The notes under the pieces are model-generated. The model did not search any database. It saw only the letters and a list, made by a program, of their open reading frames with translations, and was not told where the DNA came from. From contig JAFTXV010000008.1 of the NCBI GenBank assembly GCA_017461505.1, forward strand, positions 1 through 64,000: a DNA stretch of 64,000 nt, read 5' to 3'. Both the position numbers and the translations under genes were made by a program. Within the stretch, counting starts at the first letter, position 1. The number at the start of each line of letters is the position of its first letter. Source of the DNA: Paludibacteraceae bacterium. Its GTDB lineage: Bacteria; Bacteroidota; Bacteroidia; Bacteroidales; Paludibacteraceae. Below are positions 44,495 to 52,300 of this stretch, piece by piece.

Positions 44495-44685
44495 AGGATT
44501 TGAAAGAAAGAAGTTAGATCGCTGCGCTTGTAGATGGTAGATCGCCACTGAAGTGGCTGTAGATCGGGCTAAAAGCCCTGTAGACTACAGCGAAGCGCAC
44601 TACAGTGAGCAATGCGAACGATCTTCAGCGAATGCAATGAGCGATCTAACAGCGAAGCGATCAATAAAACAATTATAATACATTT
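44495..44685 (+). promoter_or_regulatory. Hairpin-array leader of the Na/Pi transporter gene
   Basis: A 191-nt leader. GATCGCTGCGCT (44517-44528) and AGCGAAGCGATC (~44651-44662) can close it with 11 of 12 pairs. Inside are GCCACTGAAGTGGC, GGGCTAAAAGCCC and a GCTGTAG/CTACAGC stem. Units CTACAGCGAA, CTACAGTGAG and GCGAACGATCT match the leader at 37757-37910. Confidence 0.65.
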
Positions 44686-46410
44686 ATGGGAATTTTACAA
44701 ATCTTTACGCTCCTTGGAGCACTCGGAATGTTCCTCTACGGAATGAATCTTATGTCCTCTGGACTGCAAAAAGCCGCAGGCGATAAACTGCGTAGTTTCC
44801 TGTCTGCCATGACCTCTAACCCTGCTAAAGGTGTGCTGACTGGTCTTGGCGTCACAACCGTTATTCAATCATCATCCGCCACCACAGTCATGGTGGTGAG
44901 CTTCGTGAATGCTGGTCTTTTGACCCTGAGCCAAGCCATCAGCGTGATCATGGGTGCGAACATCGGTACGACCGTTACCGCATGGATGGTAGCCTTCTTG
45001 GGTTTCAAAGCCGATATCTCGCTCTTGGCGGTGCCTATGATGTTGCTCGGTTTCCTGTTCTCGAACTCTAAGAAGAACCAATATCAAAACATTGGCGAGT
45101 TGATTGTAGGTTTCTCGCTCTTGTTCCTCGGTTTGTCGTTTATGAAGAACTCTGTACCCGACTTGCGTGAGACCCCACAAGTGTTGGAGTTTGTGACCAC
45201 ATGGGCAAGCCACGGCTTTGGTTCGGTACTGCTGTTCTTGGCATTCGGTACGGTATTGACATTGGTGCTGCAATCATCTTCAGCTACGATGGCGATTACG
45301 CTCATTATGCTCAGCATGGGTTGGATACCTTTCCACATGGCGTGTGCGATGGTGTTGGGCGAAAATATCGGTACGACCATCACAGCGAATATCGCGGCAT
45401 CGGTGGGTAATACACAAGCGAAACGCGCGGCAATGTCACACACGATCTTCAACGTGTTTGGCGTAATTTGGGCGCTGATATTGTTCCAGCCATTTACCGC
45501 CTTGGTGGGTAAGATTATTGAGTTGTTTGGTTTGCCAAACCCAGCGGCAGATGGCTTTGCGGTTGTTGAGGGTAGTGTAGATACCAGCACAGCAGCGTTG
45601 TACGGACTGAGTATGTTGCACACGCTGTTCAACACCATCAATACCCTGTTGTTGATTTGGTTCGTAAAACTGATTGAGAAAGCTGTGGTGTGGATTATCA
45701 AACCAAAGAACCAAGAGGCAGAGCCCTTCCGCCTCAAATATATCTCTGCGGGTCCGTTGGCTACGCCAGAGTTGGCTGCAGAGCAGGCGTTTGATGAGAT
45801 TGTACACTTTGCAGAGATCTCTCGCAACGGATTGGGCTATGCCAAGCAAGCGATTGCAGCCGATGCAAAGCATTTTGATGAGTTCCGCGAGAAACTGGTG
45901 AAATATGAGGAAATCAGTGACCGCATCGAGTACGAGATTGCTGCCTTCCTCAATGGCGTATTGGCTGGCGATATTAGTGAGGCAACCTCTATGAAAATCA
46001 AGGCAATGTATAAGATTATCGGTGAGTTGGAGTCGCTGGGCGATTCGGGCGAGGCTATTAGTCGTATGCTTAGCCGCAGGAATGAACACAAGAAGAGTTT
46101 TGATACAGCGACTATCGGGAAGATTAACTTGATGATAGCAAAGGTGGATAGCGCGTACGAGGTGATGATTGCCAACCTGACTGCTGCGCACGAGGGTAGA
46201 TTGACGACTATCAAGAACGCGTATGATGCTGAGGAGCAGATTAATGTGCTGCGTAATGAGTTGCGCGAGGCAGAGATAGAGGCGCTTGAGGATAACCAAA
46301 AGAACTACCAAACGAGCGTGTATTATATCGATATTATCAACGAGCTTGAGCACATGGGCGACTTTATGATTAACATCTCGCAGAGCTTGGAGAGAGCGTT
46401 CGTACATTGA
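44686..46410 (+). CDS. Na/Pi cotransporter family protein with PhoU-like domain
   Basis: A 574-residue inner-membrane protein. The N-terminal ~340 residues hold two PF02690-type repeats with the substrate motifs TVIQSSSATTVMVV and LVLQSSSATMAITL plus GANIGTTVT and GENIGTTIT. The C-terminal ~220 residues are a PhoU-like helical domain (YEEISDRIEYEIAAFL; ELESLGDSGEAISRM). It likely imports phosphate with sodium or exports it. A hairpin-array leader precedes it. Confidence 0.95.
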   Translation: MGILQIFTLLGALGMFLYGMNLMSSGLQKAAGDKLRSFLSAMTSNPAKGVLTGLGVTTVIQSSSATTVMVVSFVNAGLLTLSQAISVIMGANIGTTVTAWMVAFLGFKADISLLAVPMMLLGFLFSNSKKNQYQNIGELIVGFSLLFLGLSFMKNSVPDLRETPQVLEFVTTWASHGFGSVLLFLAFGTVLTLVLQSSSATMAITLIMLSMGWIPFHMACAMVLGENIGTTITANIAASVGNTQAKRAAMSHTIFNVFGVIWALILFQPFTALVGKIIELFGLPNPAADGFAVVEGSVDTSTAALYGLSMLHTLFNTINTLLLIWFVKLIEKAVVWIIKPKNQEAEPFRLKYISAGPLATPELAAEQAFDEIVHFAEISRNGLGYAKQAIAADAKHFDEFREKLVKYEEISDRIEYEIAAFLNGVLAGDISEATSMKIKAMYKIIGELESLGDSGEAISRMLSRRNEHKKSFDTATIGKINLMIAKVDSAYEVMIANLTAAHEGRLTTIKNAYDAEEQINVLRNELREAEIEALEDNQKNYQTSVYYIDIINELEHMGDFMINISQSLERAFVH

Positions 46411-46412
46411 CG

Positions 46413-46545
46413 TTTAGAGGACGCTCGCGTTCGGCAATTGATGCGCACAGAACTCGCTTGGCGAGTTGAAAGCGCTCAATGCCTCCGCTCTCCCCACTCG
46501 CTCACGAAGCTCGTGGGGCCCCCGATTGATGGCTATTGTTTAGTG
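46413..46545. repeat. Mixed palindromic repeats (GGACGCTCGC; CCCCAC...GTGGGG; TTTAGTGTTTAG)
   Basis: Spacer after the transporter. ggacgctcgcg (46414-46424), a ccccac/gtgggg hairpin ending ggggcccccg (46492-46524) and gtttagtgtttag (46538-46550) are all dispersed families seen elsewhere in the window. Confidence 0.6.
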
Positions 46546-46553
46546 TTTAGAGA

Positions 46554-46587
46554 AACAATGCACAAGCTTTTTGGCTTGTGCATTGTT
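46554..46587. terminator. Terminator between convergent genes
   Basis: Fourteen-bp perfect stem aacaatgcacaagc/gcttgtgcattgtt with a small T-rich loop. Confidence 0.75.
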
Positions 46588-46606
46588 GTTGTATGTTACG
46601 GGAGGA

Positions 46607-47773
46607 TTAATAGCAGGCTTTGAGAATAGCCAGAATATCTTTGGCGTTGAGTTGTTTGTAGCCGCCACCAGGGATGGTGGAGTTGGCGATTAGTGGTAGC
46701 ATCTCTTCGGTTGCACCCACTTCGCGGAGGGTAGCAGGAATGCCTAATTCAGCGATAAATGCTTCGAGGCGATTGATACCCTCTAATGCAATCGCTTCGT
46801 CGCCCTGCCCCTTATCTTCTACGCCCCAGATATGCTTGGCATAGCGCACAAAACGGTGCAAGCCGTAGCGGTAGATATAGCGGTAGTAGGCAGGCGAGAT
46901 GATAGCCAGACCAATACCGTGTGCGCAGTCGGTATAAGCACCCAATTGGTGCTCAATCATGTGCACTTCCCAGTCTTGCGTCTTGCTCAGTCCGAGTATT
47001 TTGTTGAGTCCCATAGTGGCGCACCACATGATATTGCTGCGTGCCTCGTAATCTTCTTGATTGACAATAGCTTTGCGCGAAGCGGAGATGAGTGAGAGCA
47101 TTAGTCCTTCTAAAAGGTAGTCGCTCGTGCAGTCGTCATCGCCTGAGAAGTATTGTTCCATCAGATGAGAGAAGACATCAAAGATACCGCTAATCATCTG
47201 ATACTTAGGCACAGAGTAGGTGTATTCGGGGTTGAGGATAGAGAAGCGTGGAGTGACCAATGCCAATGGATAGACACGGCCAATCTTCAGGTTCTCTGCC
47301 TCGTTGGTGATGACTGAGCCAGAGTTCATTTCGCTGCCAGTACCTGCCATCGTGAGGATACTACCTACAGGTATGACGCGGTTGGTCACGGGCTCCTGAT
47401 TGACGTAGTAGCGTTGCCATACATCGCCTTCGGCGTAGGCAGCACAAGCGATACCTTTGGCGCAGTCGATGACCGAACCGCCACCCACAGCGAGGATAAG
47501 GTCGATATTGTGCTCACGCACAAGGCGCGCGCCTTCGAGCAACTGGGTATAGCGAGGATTGGCATTGATTCCTGCTAGTTCCACGACATGCTTACCTTCG
47601 GCTTGCAGGATATTCATTACTTGGTCATAGAGACCGATCTTCTTGATAGATGCTTTGCCGTAAACGAGCAGGATATTCTTTCCGTACTCACGAAGTTCGC
47701 CAGCAAGCTTGTTGATGGCTTTCTTGCCAAAGTGAATCCGCGTAGGATTCTGATAGGTGAAGTCGTATAACAT
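46607..47773 (-). CDS. Iron-containing alcohol dehydrogenase (butanol dehydrogenase-like)
   Basis: A 388-residue family III NAD(P)-dependent alcohol dehydrogenase. It opens MLYDFTYQNPTRIHFGK. The nucleotide region is ILAVGGGSVIDCAKGIA. Metal ligands are expected in SGIFDVFSHLMEQYF (Asp/His) and HMIEHQLGAYTDCAHGIGLA (two His). I use ATG 47773; an upstream GTG (47794) lies in a TTTAGTGGACAC repeat. Likely role: disposal of reducing power by reducing aldehydes. Confidence 0.94.
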   Translation of the reverse strand: MLYDFTYQNPTRIHFGKKAINKLAGELREYGKNILLVYGKASIKKIGLYDQVMNILQAEGKHVVELAGINANPRYTQLLEGARLVREHNIDLILAVGGGSVIDCAKGIACAAYAEGDVWQRYYVNQEPVTNRVIPVGSILTMAGTGSEMNSGSVITNEAENLKIGRVYPLALVTPRFSILNPEYTYSVPKYQMISGIFDVFSHLMEQYFSGDDDCTSDYLLEGLMLSLISASRKAIVNQEDYEARSNIMWCATMGLNKILGLSKTQDWEVHMIEHQLGAYTDCAHGIGLAIISPAYYRYIYRYGLHRFVRYAKHIWGVEDKGQGDEAIALEGINRLEAFIAELGIPATLREVGATEEMLPLIANSTIPGGGYKQLNAKDILAILKACY

Positions 47774-47804
47774 ATGTTTGTGTTTAGTGGACACGTCTTT
47801 GCCG

Positions 47805-48308
47805 CTACTGTTTAGTGTTTAGAGCTACCCTCTGATACGCTATTCGGGGTGAGCCGTTACGTGTGTAGATGCTGCCACAGCGGGTAAATTGGGCTTGCTC
47901 AATGAGGTGAATCATGCGGGTGTTGGCTTGGTGGGTGTCAATGCAGATATTGCTGCATTGCGCTGAACACCAGTCGAGTACGGTGCGGAAAATTCCTCGT
48001 AGCTGCCCATTAGAGGCGATGCGATGAATGGTGCCGTAGGGTAGCGTGTCGTCTAACCATTGCCCGTCCTCAATATATTGATAAGTAGGGTCTGCACCTA
48101 TGATAAAAACGAAAGTAGCACAGGGCACTCCTTCGTGCACAATGACATAACTCACGCCGCGTTGGATGTCGTTCTCCAACTGCTCGCGAGTAGGGTAACT
48201 ATCGCCCCATTGCGTAGGATTGCCATCAGCAGCCATCTGCGCGCGAGCATAAGCGAAGATTGCTGTAAGAGCGTCAAGGTCGGCGTATGTGGTGGGGCGG
48301 ATAGTCAT
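47805..48308 (-). CDS. GNAT-family N-acetyltransferase
   Basis: A 167-residue acetyltransferase with the GNAT fold. The N-terminus has IRPTTYADLDALTAIFAYAR, strand 4 is VPCATFVFIIGADP, the acetyl-CoA loop is near IHRIASNGQLRGIFRTVLDW, and the C-terminal strand is CGSIYTRNGSPRIAYQR. The last residues (LNTKQ and stop) are encoded by the dispersed TTTAGTGTTTAG repeat in antisense. Substrate unknown. It is 3 bp from the metallophosphoesterase gene. Confidence 0.9.
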   Translation of the reverse strand: MTIRPTTYADLDALTAIFAYARAQMAADGNPTQWGDSYPTREQLENDIQRGVSYVIVHEGVPCATFVFIIGADPTYQYIEDGQWLDDTLPYGTIHRIASNGQLRGIFRTVLDWCSAQCSNICIDTHQANTRMIHLIEQAQFTRCGSIYTRNGSPRIAYQRVALNTKQ

Positions 48309-48311
48309 GTA

Positions 48312-49349
48312 TCAGTTGTGCAAAGTGATGACGGTTATTTCTGCGGGTACGCCGAGGCGGACAGGTAGGGTGCAACCAATGCCCGTGTTGATGTAGAGGG
48401 ATTGGGTAGCGTGGTGTGGCGTGGTGTAGTGTTGTGTAGCATTGTTTAGTGTGGTGTGATACCACCCCTCTGATTCGGTGAACATAAGTGAGGAGAGAGG
48501 GTAGCCAAAGAGGCGCACTTGTCCTGCATGCGTGTGTCCGCTGAGAGTCAGCGGGATGTCGGTAGTAGGTACTACCTCTCCTCGCCAATGCGATGGATCG
48601 TGCGTTAGCAATATTTGCAATTTCTCGCCTTTAGCCTCATCGCCTAATTGCCTTATCGCCTTCATAATATCTCCTCGGGATATGGTCTGAAATCCTTGTC
48701 CCTGACAGGAGGTGTTGTCCACGCCAATGATTTGCAGGTAAGCGCTGTCCCGCTGAATGAGATAGGACTGATTACGAAGCAGTTGCCAGCCTAATGTGTC
48801 GCGTTGGTAGGCGGTTAGTTGTTCCACTTTTTGCTCTTTCTGTTCATCGGTTAGTCCGTGGTGGTAGAGTGCAAAATCGTGGTTGCCGAGGACACTCATG
48901 ATACCATCTTTGGCATGCAGTTGGCGGAGCATATCCGTGAATGGAACAGCTTCTTCTACACCAAAGCCCACGAAGTCACCCGTAAAGCAGATAAGGTCGG
49001 GTTGTTGAGCGTTGATGGTATCTATCACGCGTTGCAGGAATGCAGGATTGTCGGCAAAGGAGGAGAGGTGCAAGTCGCTGATATGCACAATCTTATATCC
49101 GTTGAAGGCGGCGGGTACCTGAGGCGACGTGTAGGTGGTAGGTTGTACACGCAGTTGGAAGCGTCCGAACCAATAGCCATAAAGCATAGTGCCCATGAAG
49201 AGAAGCACGAGTGCAAGTCCTGTATAGGCAAAAGGTGCATACGGCATAGTGTGATGACATAGCCGTGCAACAATCCAACAGAGTAGCCATACAAGGGTAG
49301 GGCAGAGAAATAGCACTACGATGCAGAATATAAGAAAAGAGGTAAACAT
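48312..49349 (-). CDS. Membrane-anchored metallophosphoesterase with repeat insertions
   Basis: A 345-residue calcineurin-like phosphoesterase. Two N-terminal membrane segments (~1-27 and ~35-58) precede the metal motifs KIVHISDLHLSSF, CFTGDFVGFG, SVLGNHDFALYHHG, ILLTHDPSHW and LSGHTHAGQVRLFG. It resembles YaeI/UDP-diacylglucosamine-hydrolase-like proteins. Two stretches look inserted and repeat-derived: KAIRQLGDEAKGEK (48626-48666) and TLNNATQHYTTPHHAT (48400-48452). The start ATG 49349 is only four bases past the -7 box. Confidence 0.92.
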   Translation of the reverse strand: MFTSFLIFCIVVLFLCPTLVWLLCWIVARLCHHTMPYAPFAYTGLALVLLFMGTMLYGYWFGRFQLRVQPTTYTSPQVPAAFNGYKIVHISDLHLSSFADNPAFLQRVIDTINAQQPDLICFTGDFVGFGVEEAVPFTDMLRQLHAKDGIMSVLGNHDFALYHHGLTDEQKEQKVEQLTAYQRDTLGWQLLRNQSYLIQRDSAYLQIIGVDNTSCQGQGFQTISRGDIMKAIRQLGDEAKGEKLQILLTHDPSHWRGEVVPTTDIPLTLSGHTHAGQVRLFGYPLSSLMFTESEGWYHTTLNNATQHYTTPHHATQSLYINTGIGCTLPVRLGVPAEITVITLHN

Positions 49350-49353
49350 GGTG

Positions 49354-49385
49354 CAAAGGTAAGGAAAAAATTGCAAGTGTGCAAA
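49354..49385 (-). promoter_or_regulatory. Promoter adjacent to a start codon (near-leaderless)
   Basis: TTTG at 49385-49382, a 20-nt spacer, TACCTTTG at 49361-49354, then CACC and the ATG. Transcription should begin at or within a few bases of the start codon. Confidence 0.75.
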
Positions 49386-49456
49386 TATTTCGTGGAAAAA
49401 GTTTTAGAAGTTTTAGTGGTTTTAAAGGTTAGAGGTAATGAGGTATGCCACAGTGA

Positions 49457-49502
49457 AAAAACGCTACCCTAGCGCAATGGTAGCGCAATGGTAGCGAAAT
49501 GG
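49457..49502 (-). terminator. CGCTACC hairpin after the DUF4465 gene
   Basis: On the minus strand CGCTACC...GGTAGCG is followed by TTTTTT. Tandem GGTAGCGCAAT units form the arms. A related palindrome lies at 58533-58570. Confidence 0.7.
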
Positions 49503-49529
49503 TAATAGGATAATGCTTGGAGATTTGTA

Positions 49530-50483
49530 TTAGAAATTGGTGAGTGATTGTCCCATAGTGTTGTAGGTTTTGCCGTCGCGGATGATGAGGAGTTGACCAT
49601 TGTAGAGGATTTTTGGGCTCTTAGGCGATGAGGCGATAGGGCTATTAGGTAAGGCGGTATCGTCTTTTGGAAAGCGGACTGCTACATCGTCGTAGGCGAA
49701 ATAAGCAGGTGCATTGAGTCCCCATTGACCATATAAGTCGTTAGTACCAACGATATTGAAGGCTACAGCATTCACTTCGCCCAAGACTGATAGGTCCCAT
49801 TTCTGCCACTCTGTTAGAAGGCTATCTTTTCCGTTGTAGAGAGCAAAAGTAGTGCGGCTGATCTCATGGCCATTGGCATCTTGTCCTACGGCTATGGCGT
49901 ACAACTTGGTTGTATCGTTGGCAGGAGGATTATAGCCATCGCCATACACCAGCGAATTAAGCACATAACAGATGTTGGTGATATATATGTGGTCAATCAC
50001 GCGTGCTTTGCCGTCTGCAAAAGCAATAGTCTGCATAGTGCTATAGTCTGCATTGTAATCATCTACATGACCATTGTGTACGCAGAAGTTCTTGGAGCCA
50101 TTGTTGCCGCCATGGATGGTAGCGAATTGGAGTTCGTACCATGCGGTATTAGCAGGTAGGTCGTTGTTGGTGAAGCCAGGGTTGGTGAAGTTGGAGATGG
50201 CATGTCCTCCATTCCAATAAGGTGCTGTAAAACTGTGGGTTAGTAGGGTGTTCTGAGCATCGCACCATGTGTAAACGCCGCCTGCGGTGTAGGTGAGGGT
50301 GCCATTGTACTGAGCATCATCCACGAGATCCGACCAAGTGGTGATGGTCTTGTTGGCATACTCGAGGGTGTAGGGCGTGAAGTGCGCATCTGCGTCCTCG
50401 AAAGTAAGGGTTCGTAACTCGTAGTCCTGTGCAAGGGCTACATTAGCAAGGCATAATGCCGCAAGAAAAATAGATTTCTTCAT
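49530..50483 (-). CDS. DUF4465 secreted protein, putative cobalamin-binding (BtuH-like)
   Basis: A 317-residue exported protein with a signal peptide (MKKSIFLAALCLANVALAQ) cleaved by signal peptidase I; there is no lipobox. The body matches DUF4465: TLTFEDADAHFTPY, TWSDLVDDAQYNG, SKNFCVHNG and YFAYDDVAVRF. DUF4465 proteins called BtuH in gut Bacteroides bind vitamin B12 at the cell surface (established for other members). A cobalamin riboswitch upstream supports that role. Residues ~285-293 (NSPIASSPK) are repeat-derived. The C-terminal tail KILYNGQLLIIRDGKTYN is shared with the two endonucleases, suggesting a secretion or surface-attachment signal instead of a lipid anchor. Confidence 0.88.
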   Translation of the reverse strand: MKKSIFLAALCLANVALAQDYELRTLTFEDADAHFTPYTLEYANKTITTWSDLVDDAQYNGTLTYTAGGVYTWCDAQNTLLTHSFTAPYWNGGHAISNFTNPGFTNNDLPANTAWYELQFATIHGGNNGSKNFCVHNGHVDDYNADYSTMQTIAFADGKARVIDHIYITNICYVLNSLVYGDGYNPPANDTTKLYAIAVGQDANGHEISRTTFALYNGKDSLLTEWQKWDLSVLGEVNAVAFNIVGTNDLYGQWGLNAPAYFAYDDVAVRFPKDDTALPNSPIASSPKSPKILYNGQLLIIRDGKTYNTMGQSLTNF

Positions 50484-50541
50484 GTTAGTTTGTTGTTTAA
50501 AGGGTTAATATTATTTGCTCGTTTCTCTCGCTGAGCTCATT

Positions 50542-50583
50542 AGAGCACCCCAAAAATCAGCAGATTTTTCGGGGACCCCGCTG
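50542..50583. repeat. GAGCACCCC...GGGGACCCCGCTG palindrome, copy 1
   Basis: Constant outer sequence with a variable stem aaaaatc/gattttt. Copy 2 (58233-58275) has ataacgc/gcgttat in the same place. Confidence 0.75.
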
Positions 50584-50611
50584 GCTATCAGGCGAGAGGC
50601 GAAAGGCAAAG

Positions 50612-50740
50612 TATTAACCACACCTCCCTGACCATCTACTTCGGATTTTCCCAAATGCGAAGTAACATGGCAGGTTGATGGTCAGGGGGTGTGTGGATAG
50701 GCGTTTAGACTCCCGAGAAACACACTGACCATCGGATACA
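50612..50740 (-). promoter_or_regulatory. Candidate expression platform with alternative pairings
   Basis: The central segment 50677-50684 can pair with either 50726-50733 or 50629-50636 (GATGGTCA with TGACCATC). The second choice extends to a stem of about 19 bp (CCACACACCCCCTGACCATC with its partner). No U run follows. Confidence 0.55.
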
Positions 50741-50849
50741 ACAAACGGGTGCTTGACCAAACTGTCAACCACCTATACGCGTATATGCGTACCATAGATA
50801 CTATTGAAAACCTTTGCGTCATGTCGTTGGCTCGATTCCCCGAGAGCGT

Positions 50850-51015
50850 TCAACTTCACCAACTCCACGTTGGTGGCACGCAGCAGGTCTTCTGACTTAT
50901 CGCTCCTTCTGTTCAGCCTTCCCAGTTCGCTTAGAACCAGTGACTTATAAGAATTTGAACATCGGATTGCGAATCACAGCAGCGGGACTGTGCAGGACTC
51001 TCACCTGCTTCCCTT
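50850..51015 (-). promoter_or_regulatory. Cobalamin (B12) riboswitch
   Basis: On the minus strand GGGAAGCAGGTGAGAGTCC, then TGCACAGTCCCGCTGCTGTGA, and later AGTCAGAAGACCTGC match the conserved core of Bacteroidales cobalamin riboswitches. It lies 20 nt after a promoter and ~370 nt upstream of the DUF4465 start. The 3' boundary is approximate. Confidence 0.92.
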
Positions 51016-51029
51016 GACTGAATGCGGTG

Positions 51030-51060
51030 CAAAGGTAGTGTATTTTTTTTGACTATGCAA
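51030..51060 (-). promoter_or_regulatory. Promoter of the B12 riboswitch transcript
   Basis: TTGC at 51060-51057 and TACCTTTG at 51037-51030 with an A-tract spacer. Confidence 0.8.
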
Positions 51061-51149
51061 GTTTTGATGCGAAAAAGTATAATATTCGCATTTTTTGAGG
51101 GAAAAGTTAGGTGATGAGAGTGTAAAGGGGAGGATTTTATCTGATAAGA

Positions 51150-51578
51150 TTATACAGAAGGTTTGCGGAAGATGATGCAATCTTGCAAAGTGAAATTGAG
51201 TAGTCCAGAGAAAAGCATAGCGACAAGATTGCAGAGTACAACATCCCATTGAAACCAATGTTGAAATAGTAGTGAAATACCCAAACGAACAACAAAAGCA
51301 AATATGCAAGACACATTGTATCGTAAGAACCGTGGTAGAACGGACACAAAGGGAGAAGCAGAAACCCTATCGCGCCACACGAAAAAGTGTGCTACAAGAT
51401 AGTTGGTGATGACTGCTGCCTCGAACGAAATACAAGGAGAAATGATATATTCTCCTACATAATCATGCAACCAAAAGTCCGAGCAGAGCCACAATACCAA
51501 CATATCTACTGCGGTTCCGATCAATGAGGAACTTGCATACTTGCCTAAACGGATGGCTGTGCGCCAAAACTTATTCAT
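51150..51578 (-). CDS. GtrA family membrane protein 2
   Basis: A 142-residue protein with four membrane segments (~15-35, 45-62, 80-100 and 112-130) typical of GtrA. SSLIGTAVDMLVLWL and SFEAAVITNYLVAHFFVW are recognisable. It overlaps the CDP-alcohol phosphatidyltransferase by eight bases, suggesting that the two work together on lipid or lipid-linked sugar metabolism. Confidence 0.88.
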   Translation of the reverse strand: MNKFWRTAIRLGKYASSSLIGTAVDMLVLWLCSDFWLHDYVGEYIISPCISFEAAVITNYLVAHFFVWRDRVSASPFVSVLPRFLRYNVSCIFAFVVRLGISLLFQHWFQWDVVLCNLVAMLFSGLLNFTLQDCIIFRKPSV

Positions 51579-52284
51579 TTTTTTTCAGTGGGTCAAGTCT
51601 TGCGAAATAACGTGCGTCTTTGATAAAGCAGAATAGATACATCACGAACATAATCGCTGCCACAGTACAACCCACATAGTCCATAAAACGGCAGGTAGTT
51701 TCTACGCCAAGAATAACATGTGTACGGCTAAACGCTTGCAGATGAGGTGAGCAAATAACTATGGTATTGAGAATAATCACCAATAGTCGAAACTCTGTAG
51801 GTCCCATCTTGGCGTAAGTCAAGCGGAACTCACTTTTTAGGTGCGCATTGATAGATACATAGACCTCTAACATCAGATACATCACCAACACCAACATAGC
51901 TACGCCCATATTCATCATTGGTGATAGTCCAATACCACCGAAGATGGCTAATTGGCAAAGTAGGTCGGTGTTATGGTCGAGGTAATAGCCATAAATGGGG
52001 CGTTGCGTGTTGCGTACACGCGCAAGTGTTCCGTCCAAAGAGTCGCCAAACCAATTGACTATCAATCCAAATGAGGATAGCCATAGCCATTGGTAACTAA
52101 AATAGGTTAGTACGAATCCTGTGCCAGTGAGTAACGCACCGAATACGCCTATCAAGGTGAGCATATCCGATGTAACCCAAGAGGGGAGATGATTTGCCAT
52201 TTTGACAAGTACTTTCTTTTCTATGCCATTGAGCACAGATGTTTGAATGCGAGTCGCTTGTTTGACTTGTGAATCAGGTTTCAT
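51571..52284 (-). CDS. CDP-alcohol phosphatidyltransferase family protein
   Basis: A 237-residue membrane enzyme. The family signature DSLDGTLARVRNTQ and GYYLDHNTD supplies the D-G-x2-A-R...G-x3-D-x3-D metal and substrate residues. About six membrane segments are present. Enzymes of this family move a phosphatidyl or phospho-alcohol group from a CDP donor to an alcohol at the inner membrane. The alcohol substrate is unknown. It sits with cardiolipin synthase and GtrA in one co-directional cluster. Confidence 0.9.
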   Translation of the reverse strand: MKPDSQVKQATRIQTSVLNGIEKKVLVKMANHLPSWVTSDMLTLIGVFGALLTGTGFVLTYFSYQWLWLSSFGLIVNWFGDSLDGTLARVRNTQRPIYGYYLDHNTDLLCQLAIFGGIGLSPMMNMGVAMLVLVMYLMLEVYVSINAHLKSEFRLTYAKMGPTEFRLLVIILNTIVICSPHLQAFSRTHVILGVETTCRFMDYVGCTVAAIMFVMYLFCFIKDARYFARLDPLKKNE

Positions 52285-52300
52285 ATAGTTTAGTGTTTAA

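Noticed and set aside
45436-46407. 323-codon open frame antisense to the Na/Pi transporter
   Set aside because: Opposite the conserved PhoU-like and membrane region; no domain, and no promoter on that strand.
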